DNA of 64,000 nt from Boswellia sacra (lineage: Eukaryota > Streptophyta > Magnoliopsida > Sapindales > Burseraceae): positions 186,001 through 250,000 of the forward strand of contig SNVD02013979.1 in the NCBI GenBank assembly GCA_013180625.2, given 5' to 3'. Every line of letters begins with the position of its first letter. Position 1 is the stretch's first letter. The notes under the pieces are model-generated. The model was given only the letters and a program-made list of their open reading frames with translations, had not been told where the DNA came from and searched no databases. A program made the position numbers and the translations under genes. Shown here one piece after another: positions 1 to 12,235 of this stretch.

Positions 1-2002
1 TTCTAAAGTCCTTTTTTTACACGATGGAGTTGTGAAGTTACACGATTTAGTCGTGTAATATAATAACTGCATTTGTAATATCTTTGACAATTATTTTATG
101 AAATGATTGTGCAAGTTACATGATATAGTTATAGAAAACATCCAAGATCTATTTTTTTATTTTTTGCACAACTCCTCTGTCCAATTGCACAACTACATCA
201 TGCAAAAATTTATACATGTAATTTAATTTCGTTATTTTTAAAACTATTAAGGATATTTTTATACATTTTTTTCAAAGATGGTTAAAAAAGTTAAAATAAA
301 AAAAGGGTTAAATATAATTAGTGGGTGACCCAAAGGATTATTTGATAAAAATTTGCCCAGATCAAACGACAATAAATATTATCCTAATTCTTTTTTTTCA
401 TTTTTTAATAATTTATTTATGATTTTAAAGTTAGTCATTTAAATTTGTGCTTGTAAGTAACCTTAGATTATAGGTAAAGTAGCATGAAGGAATTGTTTGA
501 TTTGTGATTATATATAAAATTAAAAAACAAAACAAAAATACGAGTTGTATTATTCAAAAATGTATTTGACGTTGTTGAAAGGATTAAAAATATGAAAAAC
601 TAGGATATATTTGGTTTGTGATCACAAAATAATTTCCGAATTAAAGATTAAAAAACATATTTGATATTATATCTCACTATTTTCCTTAAAATGTATTGCA
701 TTCCTTGGTTTCAAAAACAAAAAATTGTAACAAAAATATATATCAACGAAATTTTTTTTCCCACTAGGTTCTGAAATTACAATAGAAATTATTTAATTTT
801 GATAAAATTTCCAAGCAAACATGTTTAAAAGAATTTGGTTGCAACCATAGTTTCCAGCGACAATAAATTCTATCGGAAGCATCGCCACACGTGTTTTTTT
901 TTTTTTTAATCCAAAATTGTTCACATTGGAACAGACAAAATAATAAAGGCAAAAACTTGTAACTCTACTCTCACCAGAATAACATATATAACCGTAGTTC
1001 AAAGTGTAGAAATCAAATATCGATAGCTTTGGGGTAGCTGAGGATTGATTTTGATTGGACTTGATTATGAAATGTGAAATACCATATAGCTTATCACTTA
1101 GGTGGCTGAAAATCAAAGCTAGAAAGGGACTGTAATAAATTCCACATTTACGCCTCTTTAGTCCAATTTATCAGATGAAATGGAATGAGAGATAAGAAAA
1201 TCTGATAGCTTCTAATTCTACGGTGACTCTCAAGGCAGCTACCACGTAGTGGCTAGACCAGAGAAACGTTTATCAACTAATCACAATTCGTAATCCCAGC
1301 CACCCCTTTTTGCAAGAGCAAGTTAAAGAGACAAGACACAATAAACAAATAGCATAATATATTGCCACGCTTATAATTAATAAATGAATGATACAAATAG
1401 GGGGAAGGTTGAGATAACTGGTCTGTTTACTGTTCATTTTATGGCTAAGTCAATCCCACTCTTTTGACCATATAAAAGCACGTGATTAAGTGATCTCCTC
1501 GCTTCATTTGTTAATCATGGAGGAAATGTATCAGTCAGTACAGAGAATTAATGATGGAAATACGCAGATCAAGTAGGCAAACGCACAAGTCAAAAGTATT
1601 TGAAAAGGAAACAAAATAAAAATAAAGGATAAATATTTTGGAAAATGAGAAGAAATCTCATCCATATAAGAAAATTTCGACAAATAATATAAAATTTTCT
1701 TATTATGAATTTGCATTAATCATGTCAAAGAGGGTTATTTAAGTTTTTTTTTTTTTTCTGCTATGGATAATGCTTCATAATGATTGGAAACCAATTAAAG
1801 GGAAATTTTCTTAAATTTGGATCTCTTGCAATGGAGTGGGTGAATCGACAGAGCATAACTAAGGGATTAAGCATGGCTGGAGTTACGCCGAGCTAATATC
1901 AAGGTTAGGTGGGTCAATCATATCAGAGCACGTGGCAGGGGTTTGCTTCATAAAAAAATAAATCTATGAAAAGATTGGTGTGGTGAATCAACGTGGCATT
2001 AC
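1..2002. other. AT-rich intergenic DNA upstream of CIPK21
   Basis: No coding region is recognised here. The first 200 bases hold short palindromes of the form CACGA...TCGTG (for example 41-55) and related ACGA/TCGT motifs, similar to those inside the MULE at 28.7-29.6 kb, so the window edge may lie in a related repeat. Poly-A and poly-T runs are frequent. Short open frames on both strands have no recognisable domains and unbiased codons. Confidence 0.5.
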
Positions 2003-2156
2003 CTTATAGGGCTGTGTAGCACCACATGCATAATACATGGTGAGATCATTATAAGCTACTAAATGACGGTTCTTTGAGACATCCAACTCCCATTCAAAAC
2101 ACGTCCCCCGCTCACCAACCAGCCAAAGAGCAAAGCCAACTGGTCCTAAGCTTTCC
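2003..2156 (-). other. possible orphan exon of an unrecognised gene
   Basis: On the minus strand a 51-codon open stretch is bordered by good splice signals: an acceptor (TTTGCAG) just before 2156 and a donor (AAG then GTAATG) just after 2003. The peptide is compositionally normal, with several Trp, Cys and Tyr residues and motifs such as GPVGFALWLVGER. I do not recognise the family and see no partner exons nearby. It could be a fragment left by duplication, an exon of a transcript divergent from CIPK21, or chance. The signals are seen directly; a coding role is only inferred. Confidence 0.28.
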
Positions 2157-2363
2157 CTGCAAAGACAATACAAAAATGAACTGTTCTAAGCCTCTCAAAT
2201 ACTTATATCATATAATTAAACAGCAAATGTGACTCAGAAATTCTCACTTTTCTCAAGAGACATGAGAACCTTATGTATGGCAGTTGCGAGGAAAAACCAC
2301 AAGGCATCAATCAAGATTAATCCCATACAAGTCAATTTTGAAAGAGATTTAATACAAGGAGGA

Positions 2364-2369
2364 TATAAA
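2364..2369 (+). promoter_or_regulatory. candidate TATA box of CIPK21
   Basis: A TATAAA lies 123 bases before the CIPK21 start codon, followed by AG-rich and CAA-rich leader sequence. Its distance and sequence fit a plant core promoter; the transcription start would then be near 2395-2400 (inferred). Confidence 0.45.
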
Positions 2370-2491
2370 GAGCATCTGCAAGGTGTTTAGAAGAGCACAA
2401 TTAGTTCTTTAATTGAAGGAGCAATAACAACACCAACAACAACAACAAGAAAGAGTTGATTTAGACTTTAGAGTTTCTTCGGTATCATAGA

Positions 2492-5051
2492 ATGGGGCAC
2501 GCAAACTACATAGGAAAGTACCAACTGGGTCGAACCATCGGAGAAGGCAATTTTGCGAAGGTGAAGCTGGGAGTAGACAGCACCAATGGCCAGTATGTTG
2601 CAATCAAGATCATTGATAAGCACATGGTCGTGGAAACCGACCTCAAGTGTCAGGCAAATCTCTAACCCTGTTGTCTTTTCTTCATTCTTCCTTTCCTTGT
2701 AAAGAAAGATAGATGTTGTAGCAGAGCAAAATTGATTGCTTCTATATTCAAACTACAGGTACAAAGAGAGATAAGAACAATGAAGCTCTTGAATCACCCA
2801 AATATCGTTCGCATACACGAGGTATGTTTACCAGACTTAGTTTGATTGTTAAAGCGTTGATTTTTCATTTTTTTTTTTTGTTTAAATATGCATACTTAGA
2901 GTTTCAATACAGGTTATTGGCACAAAGACAAAGATTTACATAGTGATGGAATATGTATCAGGAGGACAGCTCTCGGACAAGTTGGTAAGATTCATCTAAT
3001 TGCATCTTGGGTTCGAGGTAGTTGTCAAGAAAGTTCTCTGATGAAATTTTTAATCTTCAATATTTCCTGTAGTCATACGTCAAGAAATTGAGTGAACCAG
3101 AGGCAAGAAAACTCTTCCAACAATTGATTGATGCGGTTGACTATTGCCATAACAGAGGAGTTTACCATAGGGATCTGAAGGTCTTCTATAACTAACCTTC
3201 TCTCTACTAGTCAATCCTCTATACAACAATTGGTTTCAACTAACCAGGATCTTGCTATCTTCCTATAGCCGGAAAACCTGCTTCTGGATGGTAAAGGAAA
3301 TCTCAAAGTATCTGATTTTGGACTAAGTGCGTTGCGGAAGGTAGAAATGTTCATTACAATTTTCCTTATTCATTCATTCCAAAATATGGAATGGTTTCAC
3401 TAATGTTTAACTGAAAATCTAATGAATAACAGCCTGGAGGCATGTTAACAACAGCCTGTGGCTCCCCGTGCTATGTTGCACCAGAGGTAAGAAGTTCCTC
3501 TGCCCTTTTTGGTTATGCAGCAACTTTTCTAAGCTATAGTTTCTTAAGTTAAATAGCTTAAGGGAAGAAAGCAAACAGGAACAACTGACCATACTTTAGC
3601 AAAAAGCCATATCTGAATTTCCTTCAACCTCAAGGCTGATGGTTCATCTTGTGGCCTGCAGCTGCTTGAAAATAAGGGCTATGATGGAGCAGCTGCTGAT
3701 GTTTGGTCTTGCGGAGTAATCCTTTTTGAACTACTTTCTGGTTACCTACCATTTGATGATCGTAACCTTATGGTTCTCTATAAAAAGGTGTGCTTTATAC
3801 ATGGCATATAACTTGTTTTTCATCCAAGCATTTGCCTATACTGATAATTGATTCCACAAAAAGATATCGGCAGCAGAATACAGATTTCCCAATTGGTTCA
3901 CAGAAAGTCAGAAGAAGCTAATCTCATTGATACTAAATCCAAGTCCTAGTAAGGTACAATTCCAAAATATTCTACGTTTAAATGAATTTCGCAATTAGAA
4001 TGAACAACATAATTATTTCTTCCTTCACAACTACAGCGAATAACAACACTAGAGATCATTGAGGACGCATGGTTTCAAACTGATTATAAACCTTCTTGTG
4101 GATATCAATCTGATGATAAAATCTTTTTGGATGACGTTAATGCTGCTTTTGAATCAATTGAGGTAAGCTATCTCAATTGTAACGAGACCAAAAGCTCCCT
4201 CACTTCATCTAAACGTTTGAAATTCTAAACAGGAGAATGGTGCAGAGACAAAGAAGCCCAAATCACCCAGTTTTATAAATGCTTTCCAATTGATAGCAAT
4301 GTCACATGACCTAGATTTATCAGGTCTCTTTGAAGGACAGGCATGTTCATAATACCAGAACTTCGAATTTGTCTTCCTACAAGCTTCCTTGAATCCCTTT
4401 ATACAGTTTTAATGAAAAATTACTTCTCAGGCTGACAAGAAGGAGACCAAAAGGCTAGGATCCAAGCTTCCTGTGATGGAAACCATAAGGAAAATAGAGG
4501 CTGCAGCAATGGACGTGAGTCTGTCAATTGAAAGGATGAACAATTTCAGGGTAAAATCTGCTTCTGTCCCTAGTTTGCACTGAATATGCTGTTTTCAATT
4601 TCTGCGCAACTAATGACTTTCTATTTAACCATATTAGATGAAAATGCATCCAAAACAGATGCAGAAGATGACTAGATGCTCTAGATCATATTATGACCTC
4701 TCAGCAGAGGTAAATAATTGTCATTTACTCTTCTTGCAAGATTAAGTGCCCACAAGAGGCTTACTGCCATATCTGTGAACTGTCAGGTTATAGAGGTTGC
4801 TCCAACTAATTGTGTCATAGAAATATCTAAATCTGCAGGGGAGTTAAGACTGTACAATGAGGTATGATGACTTTGCTTGAGTTGATCAAGTTTGCAAATT
4901 ATTGAATTTCTACTGATCTAAAAGTATTCATTAACAGTTCTGCAAAAGCTTGTCAAGTCTGCTAACAGAGAAATCGGATATATCACCTAAAATGGGAGAG
5001 TTGAAAGAAGTCCACATCAACAGCAGAAGCACCGAAAATGTAGAATGGTAA
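2492..5051 (+). CDS. CIPK21: CBL-interacting serine/threonine protein kinase, CIPK21 type
   Basis: SNF1-related (SnRK3) kinase that is activated by binding a calcineurin-B-like calcium sensor. Fourteen exons splice in frame: 2492-2653, 2759-2821, 2913-2984, 3073-3180, 3269-3340, 3433-3486, 3662-3787, 3864-3953, 4037-4162, 4233-4340, 4431-4550, 4638-4709, 4787-4861, 4938-5051, giving 453 residues. Visible motifs: glycine loop GEGNFA (17-22), ATP lysine K39, catalytic HRD (131-133), DFG (151-153), activation segment to APE (175-177), CBL-binding NAF motif (307-309) and a C-terminal phosphatase-interaction region (about 340-410). [32 protein letters not shown] and the [18 protein letters not shown] tail match remembered Arabidopsis CIPK21 better than other intron-rich CIPKs; in that family it is linked to salt and osmotic stress. 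Introns 1 and 10 use GC donors. All catalytic residues are intact, so the gene is probably functional. The first ATG after the candidate TATA box is used. Confidence 0.93.
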
Positions 5052-5126
5052 CTCTGAAATAGAATTTACAGGGGTAAATATAGCATAAAATTAACTGCAG
5101 ACTCAATATTCTTTTTCAATATGCAG

Positions 5127-5184
5127 CTCTGAAGGCAAAAAAGATATAGACAATAAAGCACAGCGAGGTTATTCATCCTCTTAA
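5127..5184 (+). other. CIPK21: possible alternative last coding exon of CIPK21
   Basis: The stop at 5049-5051 lies within a good donor context: splicing after 5047 (TG then GTAACT) to the acceptor before 5127 (pyrimidine run, then ATGCAG) keeps the frame. It replaces the terminal Trp with a Cys and adds a Ser/Lys/Asp-rich tail ending at the stop 5182-5184, for 471 instead of 453 residues. Splicing here would add a polar tail after the phosphatase-interaction domain; retaining the intron would give the shorter protein. Both are inferred from splice signals only. Confidence 0.4.
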
Positions 5185-7965
5185 TGATCAACTTAGCGTC
5201 TCCCTCCCACCTTTCTTCACCCAGGTCATGTTGAATGCTCAAAGAAAACGAAACATTTGAGCGGAGAAACAAGTGAAAGTTTGAAAGTCCTGCCAATGGG
5301 TAAGGCTAATCTTATCCATCACAAAGTCGAAACATTTGTTCACAAATTTACGGGCTTACTTAAATGTATCTATTTTCATTCTTTTTCGTCTTCATTTTTT
5401 GATATGTATATCAGTGGTTAAAGTTCTTCATTAATTTTTTTGACCAAAAGATGAAGGAGATGTAAAGAAATTACGAAGGTGTCTCATTTTACCTGTCTCA
5501 TAAGGAATGCCCTTTTGCTTTTCTCCTTCTTCTTTTTCCCCTCCTTTACCCCACCCCCCACCCCCCCACCCAAGCATAGATATTACATTAACCTAATAAA
5601 TATTTCCTCGGGCACATTCAATCAAGTAGCACGAGAGAAACAGAACCCTAAGAGTATTATTACTACTTTCTAAGCTGGATTTATTCTAAAATCACATTCC
5701 AAACAATCAACCCTTCCATCAAGGGTTGCCAATATAATTTTTTGCACCATGATTTCCAGCCTGCTAGAAGTCATGCAGAGAATTAAAGCATTGAAATTTC
5801 AGTTTCTTATTAATTCTTAATAGCCTAGTTGGTCCATGCTTTCCAAATTTTCCCGTCCTAGTATGTTCAAATTTATCTATTAACAACAACACAAAAATGA
5901 CTAATTTTTAAGAATAGAGAACTACTTTAAAGAGATGAGGCTTATTCAAATTTCTTTTGCACATTTCACAAGTCAGAGTGCTAAACAAGAGACTTAAACT
6001 CATCTTTGCCTAACTTTGGAAATATAAACGAATTAATATTTTCAGTCATGATCATAGAAAATCTTATCATTAACTCGAGAATAGCAATATAGATAGTACA
6101 GCTATTAATAATATATTACATTTATGTATGCCTTAAAGAAATTGTTTAAATTTATTAAGATCAAAGTTTTTAAGCTACATAAAGTTTGGGTCGTCCTAGA
6201 TATGCATTAGCGATCGTTTTCTTACATAATGATCTGTGTGAAAATCACCCCACTGCCATATAGATTTTTCTTGCACCAATCAAAATGACCAACATACCTA
6301 ATTGGAAGTTTGGACTAGTTTGATAACTTATTAACAAGGTTAAGGCGCAATTCTTACAAAATCTTCTATATATGACTGCTTTATTAACACACAGGAAACT
6401 TGGGAAAAAGCTACAAGAACTTGTGAAAAATATATGGTTTAGACCACCGTTGACACAATAAAGTGAAATGATTACTTTCAGCAACACATGGTCAAGTGTA
6501 GCCTCTTCATGGCCAAGTTCAGTTTGTTTATGACCACTAATTTGGCTTGGAGGAATAACTGTACCTCATGTTTCCAAAATTTTCAAGCAGGTCACATGGT
6601 TTCTCTGACATTTAACTTCCCTAATGTTTCTCCAACAATCTGGGGTCATAATGAATTTATTAAGGGTATCAGGGCCCCAGTTAAGCAGAGCTTTTACTGT
6701 TCCCACAAATTGTTTGTAACAAGTATAACCCTCTCCTCTTGCGCAATCAGGTTCTGTCCCATGCTTAGAATTAAAAATTTGGCATGCTTCCTTTCTCTGG
6801 CCTAATTAGGAGACAAGCCCTCGCCCTCGTTCATGTCTCAAAATTTGGCCCAATATCAACTGTGGAACTGCTAACTCACCATTGTTTGTTTTAAGTTTCC
6901 CATATACTTAACTAGCTTTAGCCATGAAACAATCTTATGAATCGTAGGCGTGCTCTCAGTCAAGGCAGTACGGTCATTCGATGAAGAAGTTACATGAAAG
7001 TGGTTCAGAAGAAAGAAAATCAGGCTTCTAACAAAGGATTTACTTCTTAAAGGAACTAATAAGTTGAGGGCTTGTTGTTAGATCAAGAACAGTAGCTTAT
7101 CTTCTTTTTTTCAATTAAAAAAAATAAAAAAGTAGCCAAGAAAAAAAGTTATACATATAGCACACCCACATACAATTGGCAGAAATAGTTCATTAATCAT
7201 CCAACTTTACACCAAAAACATCAAATTCAAATCAGAAGTTGAGAAAGAAGCCAGTCAGAATCACAACTTTTCTATCTGTAATGACACTTTCTAAAAGGCA
7301 AAAGAGGTGAAAGAAAGACGAAATTAATGAACTTAAAGAGTTCTTTACTTTGTGTGAAGTTTCTGGTTCTTGCGTCTTCACTTGGAATTTAGAAAGTCAA
7401 ATCTTGGACCTCTAATACTTGTGAGATCTGGGTAAAGCATGGATTCTTGAGCCTTAAGCAGCAAATAGCAGATAAGTGAGACTTTTGAGGAGAAGACATA
7501 CATTAGTCATTGAAAGTTACCAAAGTCTAAAAGCCTAACTGTAAATATTTTAAGAGAATTGGCCATAAAATGCACTTAAAACTTCCCCATAAAATGGTAA
7601 TCCAAAGAATGAAACATATCAAATCATGCCAAAAATGTTCATCACTATTCCCAAGTATCTCCAGGTTAAAAAATAAAAAAAGGAAAAAAATTGTGAAAGA
7701 AAATTTTGGAACCCGAACATACAAACTTGCAAGGAGGGTAAAAATTTTTAGTTGAGCAACTATGATTTTCATTGTCCACTGCCCGAAATTGACAATGAAA
7801 GCATATGATGTCAATAATAAAAAAAAATGTAAAGAGAATAATGCATGGTTTTTAAACAATGCTGTCAGCGACAACACATTATTTCTCTCTCTTCTTGGCT
7901 TGATAAAGAACACCATCCAGTGTATAGGAACAAATGTCAATATGGATTATGACTTCGTTTAAAAT
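5185..7965. other. intergenic DNA after CIPK21
   Basis: The first part probably carries the CIPK21 3' UTR. A C-rich run of CCACCC occurs at 5548-5571. Open frames such as 6488-6805 (+) and 7527-7940 (-) show no known domain and biased hydrophobic or low-complexity composition. No gene, RNA gene or transposon end is recognised. Confidence 0.5.
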
Positions 7966-8789
7966 TAGAGGCGTTCAAAATCATCCGACCCGACTCGATC
8001 TGATTAGGTTTTATCGTATTTTTCGGGTTACGGACGAGTTAATATAATAAAAACTTCGAAATCGAGTTATAAACTTCGCGTTTTTTGCAATTGGGTTTGG
8101 GATAGGGTTTAATTCATGTAACTCGACATGTATGTATCGAGTGTCGAGTAGATAGTGTTGAGCGTCGAATGATAAATCCGACACTCGATGTCTTTGAAAA
8201 TAGTCTGATATCGAGTATCGATTGTGAATCCGACACGACTTGACATGTAAGTGTCGAGTGTCGAGTAGATAGTGTCGAGTGTCGGATGATCGATGTCTTC
8301 GAAAATAGACTGACATCGAGTATCGGTTGTGAATCCGACACGACTCGACACGTAAGTGTCGAGTGTCTGATGATGCATCCGACACTCGATATCTTAGAAA
8401 ATAAACTGATATCAAGTATCGGTTGTGAATCCGATATGACTCGAAATGTAAGCGTCGAGTGTCTTCGAAAATAGACTGATATCGAGTGTCGGTTGTGAAT
8501 CTGACACGACTCGACATGTAAGTGTCGAGTGTCAAGTGGCTAGTGTCGAGTGTCTTCGAAAATAGACTGATATCGAGTGTCGGTTGTGAATCCAACACGA
8601 CTCGACATGTAAGTGTCGAGTGGACCCGACCAACCTGACCATTCGGGTTATATCTTTGGTTACATGCTTCAGAAACCCGATTACGGGTTTAAAATGTCTA
8701 ACCCGATCATGTATCGGATTTTGTCGGATTGGGTAAGACCAGACCAGACCAGACCAGACCCGACCCGACCCGACCCGTGTGCACCCCTA
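7966..8789. mobile_element. hAT-like non-autonomous TIR element filled with a tandem repeat
   Basis: The left end TAGAGGCGTTCAAAATC and the right end (read inverted) TAGGGGTGCACACGGGTC belong to the common plant class of short elements that begin TAGGGGTG and carry GGGTCGGGTC subterminal motifs. CGACCCGA-type motifs occur at both ends. Candidate 8-bp duplications flanking it agree only in part (TTAAAA against GCTAAAAC). There is no transposase. The body is the tandem array at 8180-8625. The hAT assignment rests on end sequence only. Confidence 0.6.
8180..8625. repeat. degenerate tandem array (about 70-105 bp unit, five copies)
   Basis: Five units begin GAAAATAGACTGATATCGAG (at about 8195, 8301, 8397, 8468 and 8556), then carry GTGAATCCGACACGACTCGA and end in repeated GTGTCGAG. 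Unit length varies because the GTGTCGAGT sub-repeat expands and contracts. The array keeps the minus strand open for 195 codons, but the peptide is a repeat translation, not a gene. Confidence 0.8.
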
Positions 8790-9111
8790 GCTAAAACTAT
8801 TTAAGAGGAGTTGATTAAAGCAATTCATTCCCAAAGGGACAGAGTCTCTCTCAGTCAGTGTACAGAAGAAATAGAGTACTTTTTTTTAACAGCGATCTAA
8901 TATTTGGTAAGAAAAAGACTCTTAAGCACCATTCAATTCAGCAATTGACCAACTGTTTAAATGACAATCTCAAGAACACATCAGCTAAAAATGTTCAAAG
9001 CCGTTCAATTTTATCTTACAATAGTAATTGGACAGATATTGCTTTGGCCCTGAAAGCTATCTGCATAACTTGGCAACTACGATGAGATGATAAAACTTGA
9101 CTTAAAAATGA
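8790..9111. other. short intergenic stretch, nothing recognised
   Basis: A 75-codon frame on + (8858-9085) has no recognisable domain. No repeat or gene signal was seen. Confidence 0.5.
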
Positions 9112-9431
9112 TGTAGCATGACTTATTTTATTATCACAGCTATTATAGTTCTTTTAGTCCTTATTTAATTATGATTCAATTTGAGAAATTATTAGTTTCG
9201 TGATTTTGACTTAAATAAGTGATTTTGGCTTATTCCTAATTTAACTCAAATTCTCAATATGTCTTAGTTAATATAAATATATGTTTTTATTGTAACTTTT
9301 GTCAGACATTGATTATTGATATATTAAGAATTATTCAGATAGATTGTTGGTTGATTGTACGTGAGTGTGAGTGTTTGGTTGAAGATTGTTTGCTCTTGAT
9401 TTTGGTTGTTTGTTGTCGATATTCCTCGTCA
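9112..9431 (+). repeat. 5' LTR of the Ty3/gypsy element
   Basis: It aligns throughout with 13828-14156, sharing blocks such as TTATTTTATT, TATATTAA, ATTATTCAGA and GATTTTGGTTGTTTGTTG, with many substitutions and small gaps. It begins TG and ends CA. Confidence 0.82.
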
Positions 9432-10335
9432 AATTGATATCAGAATCTAACTCGTTTTCACAAAACCATTATAAATTCCGTAAGTCCTAAATATACAAAA
9501 CTCCAAATGTAGTCTATGTTTGTCGCCAGATTTACTATTCACCCCTGGCCATCCCTAAATCACCTATCACTGAATACATCAAATCGTAGATTGGGCCACC
9601 CTTATAAATCTTCCGTTCATCACGATCCCTAAAATCTCGTCGGAAAGCCTTCAAAAACCCAAAATTAGTTTTGGCCACCACCACACAAACCACCCTCCTC
9701 CACCGCTTGTGAGCCATCACCGTTATCGTCAAACGCTTCAGAAGCTGCTGTCTAAAAAAGTCCAACCATCCCTGTCAGTCGTTCATCACCAGAAATCGGC
9801 CATCTAGCATCAAAACTGTTTTGGACTCTACATCTCCTCCACCCCCACCTCTAAGCGTCACCATCCCACAACCATATCATGATCGCAAGCTGTCGATCTG
9901 ATACCTAGGCAACTCACCATCTCCGTTCAATTGCTAGAAGCTGTCACACACATTGCCCCTCGAGGGTGCTTTGGATGTTTGAGGTTAGAGATTTTTTTGT
10001 CACTTTTTAAATTAATAGATATTTTTTATTAGTGGTTTTCAAGTAATTTGCTATCGAACAAGCCTAATATCGGGGAACCGACCCACTTTGCATGATTACT
10101 CCTCTATCCAAATTTTTAAATTTTGTAGTTCCCCTCTTTACATTTTAGCCCTTGCATTTTCAAATTTCACATATTAGCCTATACAATTTCATTGTATTTC
10201 ATTTTAGCTTATACATTTTCAGTTTAGCCCTCACATAAAAAAATCATTGCATATTTACTTTCCTTATCTTAATTTGCATTGCGGCAGCATCAAATTTATT
10301 TTTATTGTTTATAGAAAATTTTAGTCTAAACTTAG

Positions 10336-10374
<39 letters not shown>

Positions 10375-10560
10375 AAAAAAAAGGCCAGCCTAGATTCCCA
10401 CCCACACCCCCCACCGCGCCTAACCCCCCCAAACCCCAAACCCCAACCCCCCTCCCAACCACCCATCCAACCTAATCAACAACCTGATTTAAATACTATA
10501 AACAATAGGTTGAATGGATAAGAAAATAGGTTCACTCGCATGAAACAAAGTAGCACTTGA
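9432..10560. other. 5' internal region of the gypsy element, not recognised
   Basis: Non-coding leader of the element plus a C-rich stretch (about 9540-9960 and 10380-10480) that looks unlike the rest and may be an older insertion. A (TA)n microsatellite lies at 10340-10372. No open reading frame of note is present. Confidence 0.4.
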
Positions 10561-11560
10561 CATTAGAGAACAACTTCATCGCAGGATAACATTATTGGAT
10601 CATCTAATGGGTTTGATAAGGGTAAGGAAGTCATAAGATTCATATCTAAAAGACATCATGAGGGACAATATACTCATAATCTTTTGTTTGAAGAGATAGT
10701 GATGATAGAGGCAGTCATAAAAGTAATAGAGGTCATTCTAGGCATGATTCATTTGACATTCCTAGAGGAGTAAAAAATAATATCCATGGTTTTGATGGTA
10801 GGCTAGAACCTACCATTTTCCTAGATTGGATAAATGCCAAAGATGAGTGCTTTGCTTGGTATGATATGGTAGACACCTACGTTGTTTGTTTTGCTCAACT
10901 TAAGTTAGTTAGTACTGCTAATATCTATTGTCAGTTCATAGAACGTATGTTTTACTAACAACATTATTGTATTCATATTTGGGAAGAGCTAAAAATGGAT
11001 CTTACAAAAAAATAAGTCCTTTGGTCCTATAAAAAGGAACTTTATAGACAATCGTTTAATCTTAACTAGGGTTCTTCTAGCGTCTTTGAGTGTCAATCTA
11101 AGTTTGATAATTTTCACATTAGGTGCAACATTGAAGAACCTAACAATGCCACCATATTTAGATTTATCAATAGACTTAAGTGTGACATTCAGTGTGTTGT
11201 TGAGGTAAGCTATCCTCTCACTTTAGAAGATGCCTATAATAAACCCTTAGATGTTGAACTCCATACTAAAGCTTATAATACTAGGCAAACTTATTTAGTG
11301 CATGCTCTATCTCTTCAAATTAAGGCTTTCAATAGAAACAACTTTAATCAATAGTCTTCCACTACTAGAGCTTCTAACTTGTCAACTCCTAGTTACCTTA
11401 ATGCTTCAAATTCCAATGTCAATTCTTGTTTCAATTCAAATAGGGATAGATCAATGAGTGCTTCAAATAACTCTAACAACTCTCCAATTATGTGTTACAA
11501 TTGTCAAGGTAGAGGTCATATCACTGCTCGTTGTCCTAGTCGTACTATGACCATAGGGTA
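10560..11560 (+). pseudogene. gypsy gag remnant with zinc knuckle
   Basis: Broken frames encode a retrotransposon capsid-like region (HGFDGRLEPTIFLDWINAK, typical of plant gag). An open frame from 11379 then carries a CX2CX4HX4C zinc knuckle (CYNCQGRGHITARC) around 11493-11535, the nucleocapsid signature. Several stops lie upstream of 11379. Asn/Ser-rich sequence precedes the knuckle, as is usual in gag. Confidence 0.8.
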
Positions 11561-12235
11561 TGACCCTAATGAACCAACACATGAGCATATTAAAAGAGAA
11601 CCATTAGAGAAAAATGAAGATTTAGGATTAGGAGACATTCATAAAGAGAAGTTTAATGAAGAATTGTCAGTTATGCGTTGTATTTTGTCCACTCCAGTGG
11701 TTTGTGATTCGTGGAAGAGAACAAATATTTTTCATACTTTAGTCCCCTTTAAGAATCAATTATGTAAACTAGTTATTGATGGAGGTAGGACCTTGAATGT
11801 CATTTCTAAGGCTGCAATTGATAGGTTTAAACTCACCTCAGCATCCTAATCCTTTCTAAATAGCTTGGGTCAATAAAACAACTCTACCTATCACTCATAA
11901 ATGTTTTGTTCCTCTTAAGTTGTGTTCTCATAATGATAACATTTATTGTGACGTGTTACCTATGGATGTAGCTCATATCCTTTTAGGTAAACCTTGGTCC
12001 TGTGATTATGATGTTATATACTATGGGAAAGAGAATAGCTATGTGTTTAATCATTGTGGTTAACCCGTTACTTTGAAATCAACCAAACCTACTGATAATT
12101 ATAAAGTTTCAACTATGGTTCAAAAAGATAAGCCAACTTCAAAGCCTAGATCCAATAATTTAGAATCTAAGAAACACAACTTGAATATTCTTGCTCCAAC
12201 TCATTTTATGAAAGAAAGCTAAGAGACTGGTGTTG
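11560..12235 (+). pseudogene. gypsy aspartic-protease region remnant
   Basis: The frame from the zinc knuckle continues into a retropepsin-like stretch with VIDGGRTLNVIS at about 11771-11806, where the family has an Asp-Ser/Thr-Gly active site. Here the motif reads Asp-Gly-Gly, so the catalytic triplet is altered. Stops follow at 11847 and later. The usual LGKPW/LLGRPW-type landmark is seen near 11980 (ILLGKPW). Confidence 0.65.

Noticed and set aside
6488..6805. 105-codon plus-strand frame
   Set aside because: Unbiased codons, no recognisable domain, and no promoter or splice signals.
7527..7940. 137-codon minus-strand frame with hydrophobic stretches
   Set aside because: The opposite strand is also open across the same AT-rich DNA; hydrophobicity reflects T-rich codons and no domain or splice context supports it.
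8011..8598. 195-codon open frame on the minus strand
   Set aside because: It is the translation of the tandem repeat inside the hAT-like element; the peptide repeats with the DNA unit and has no domain.
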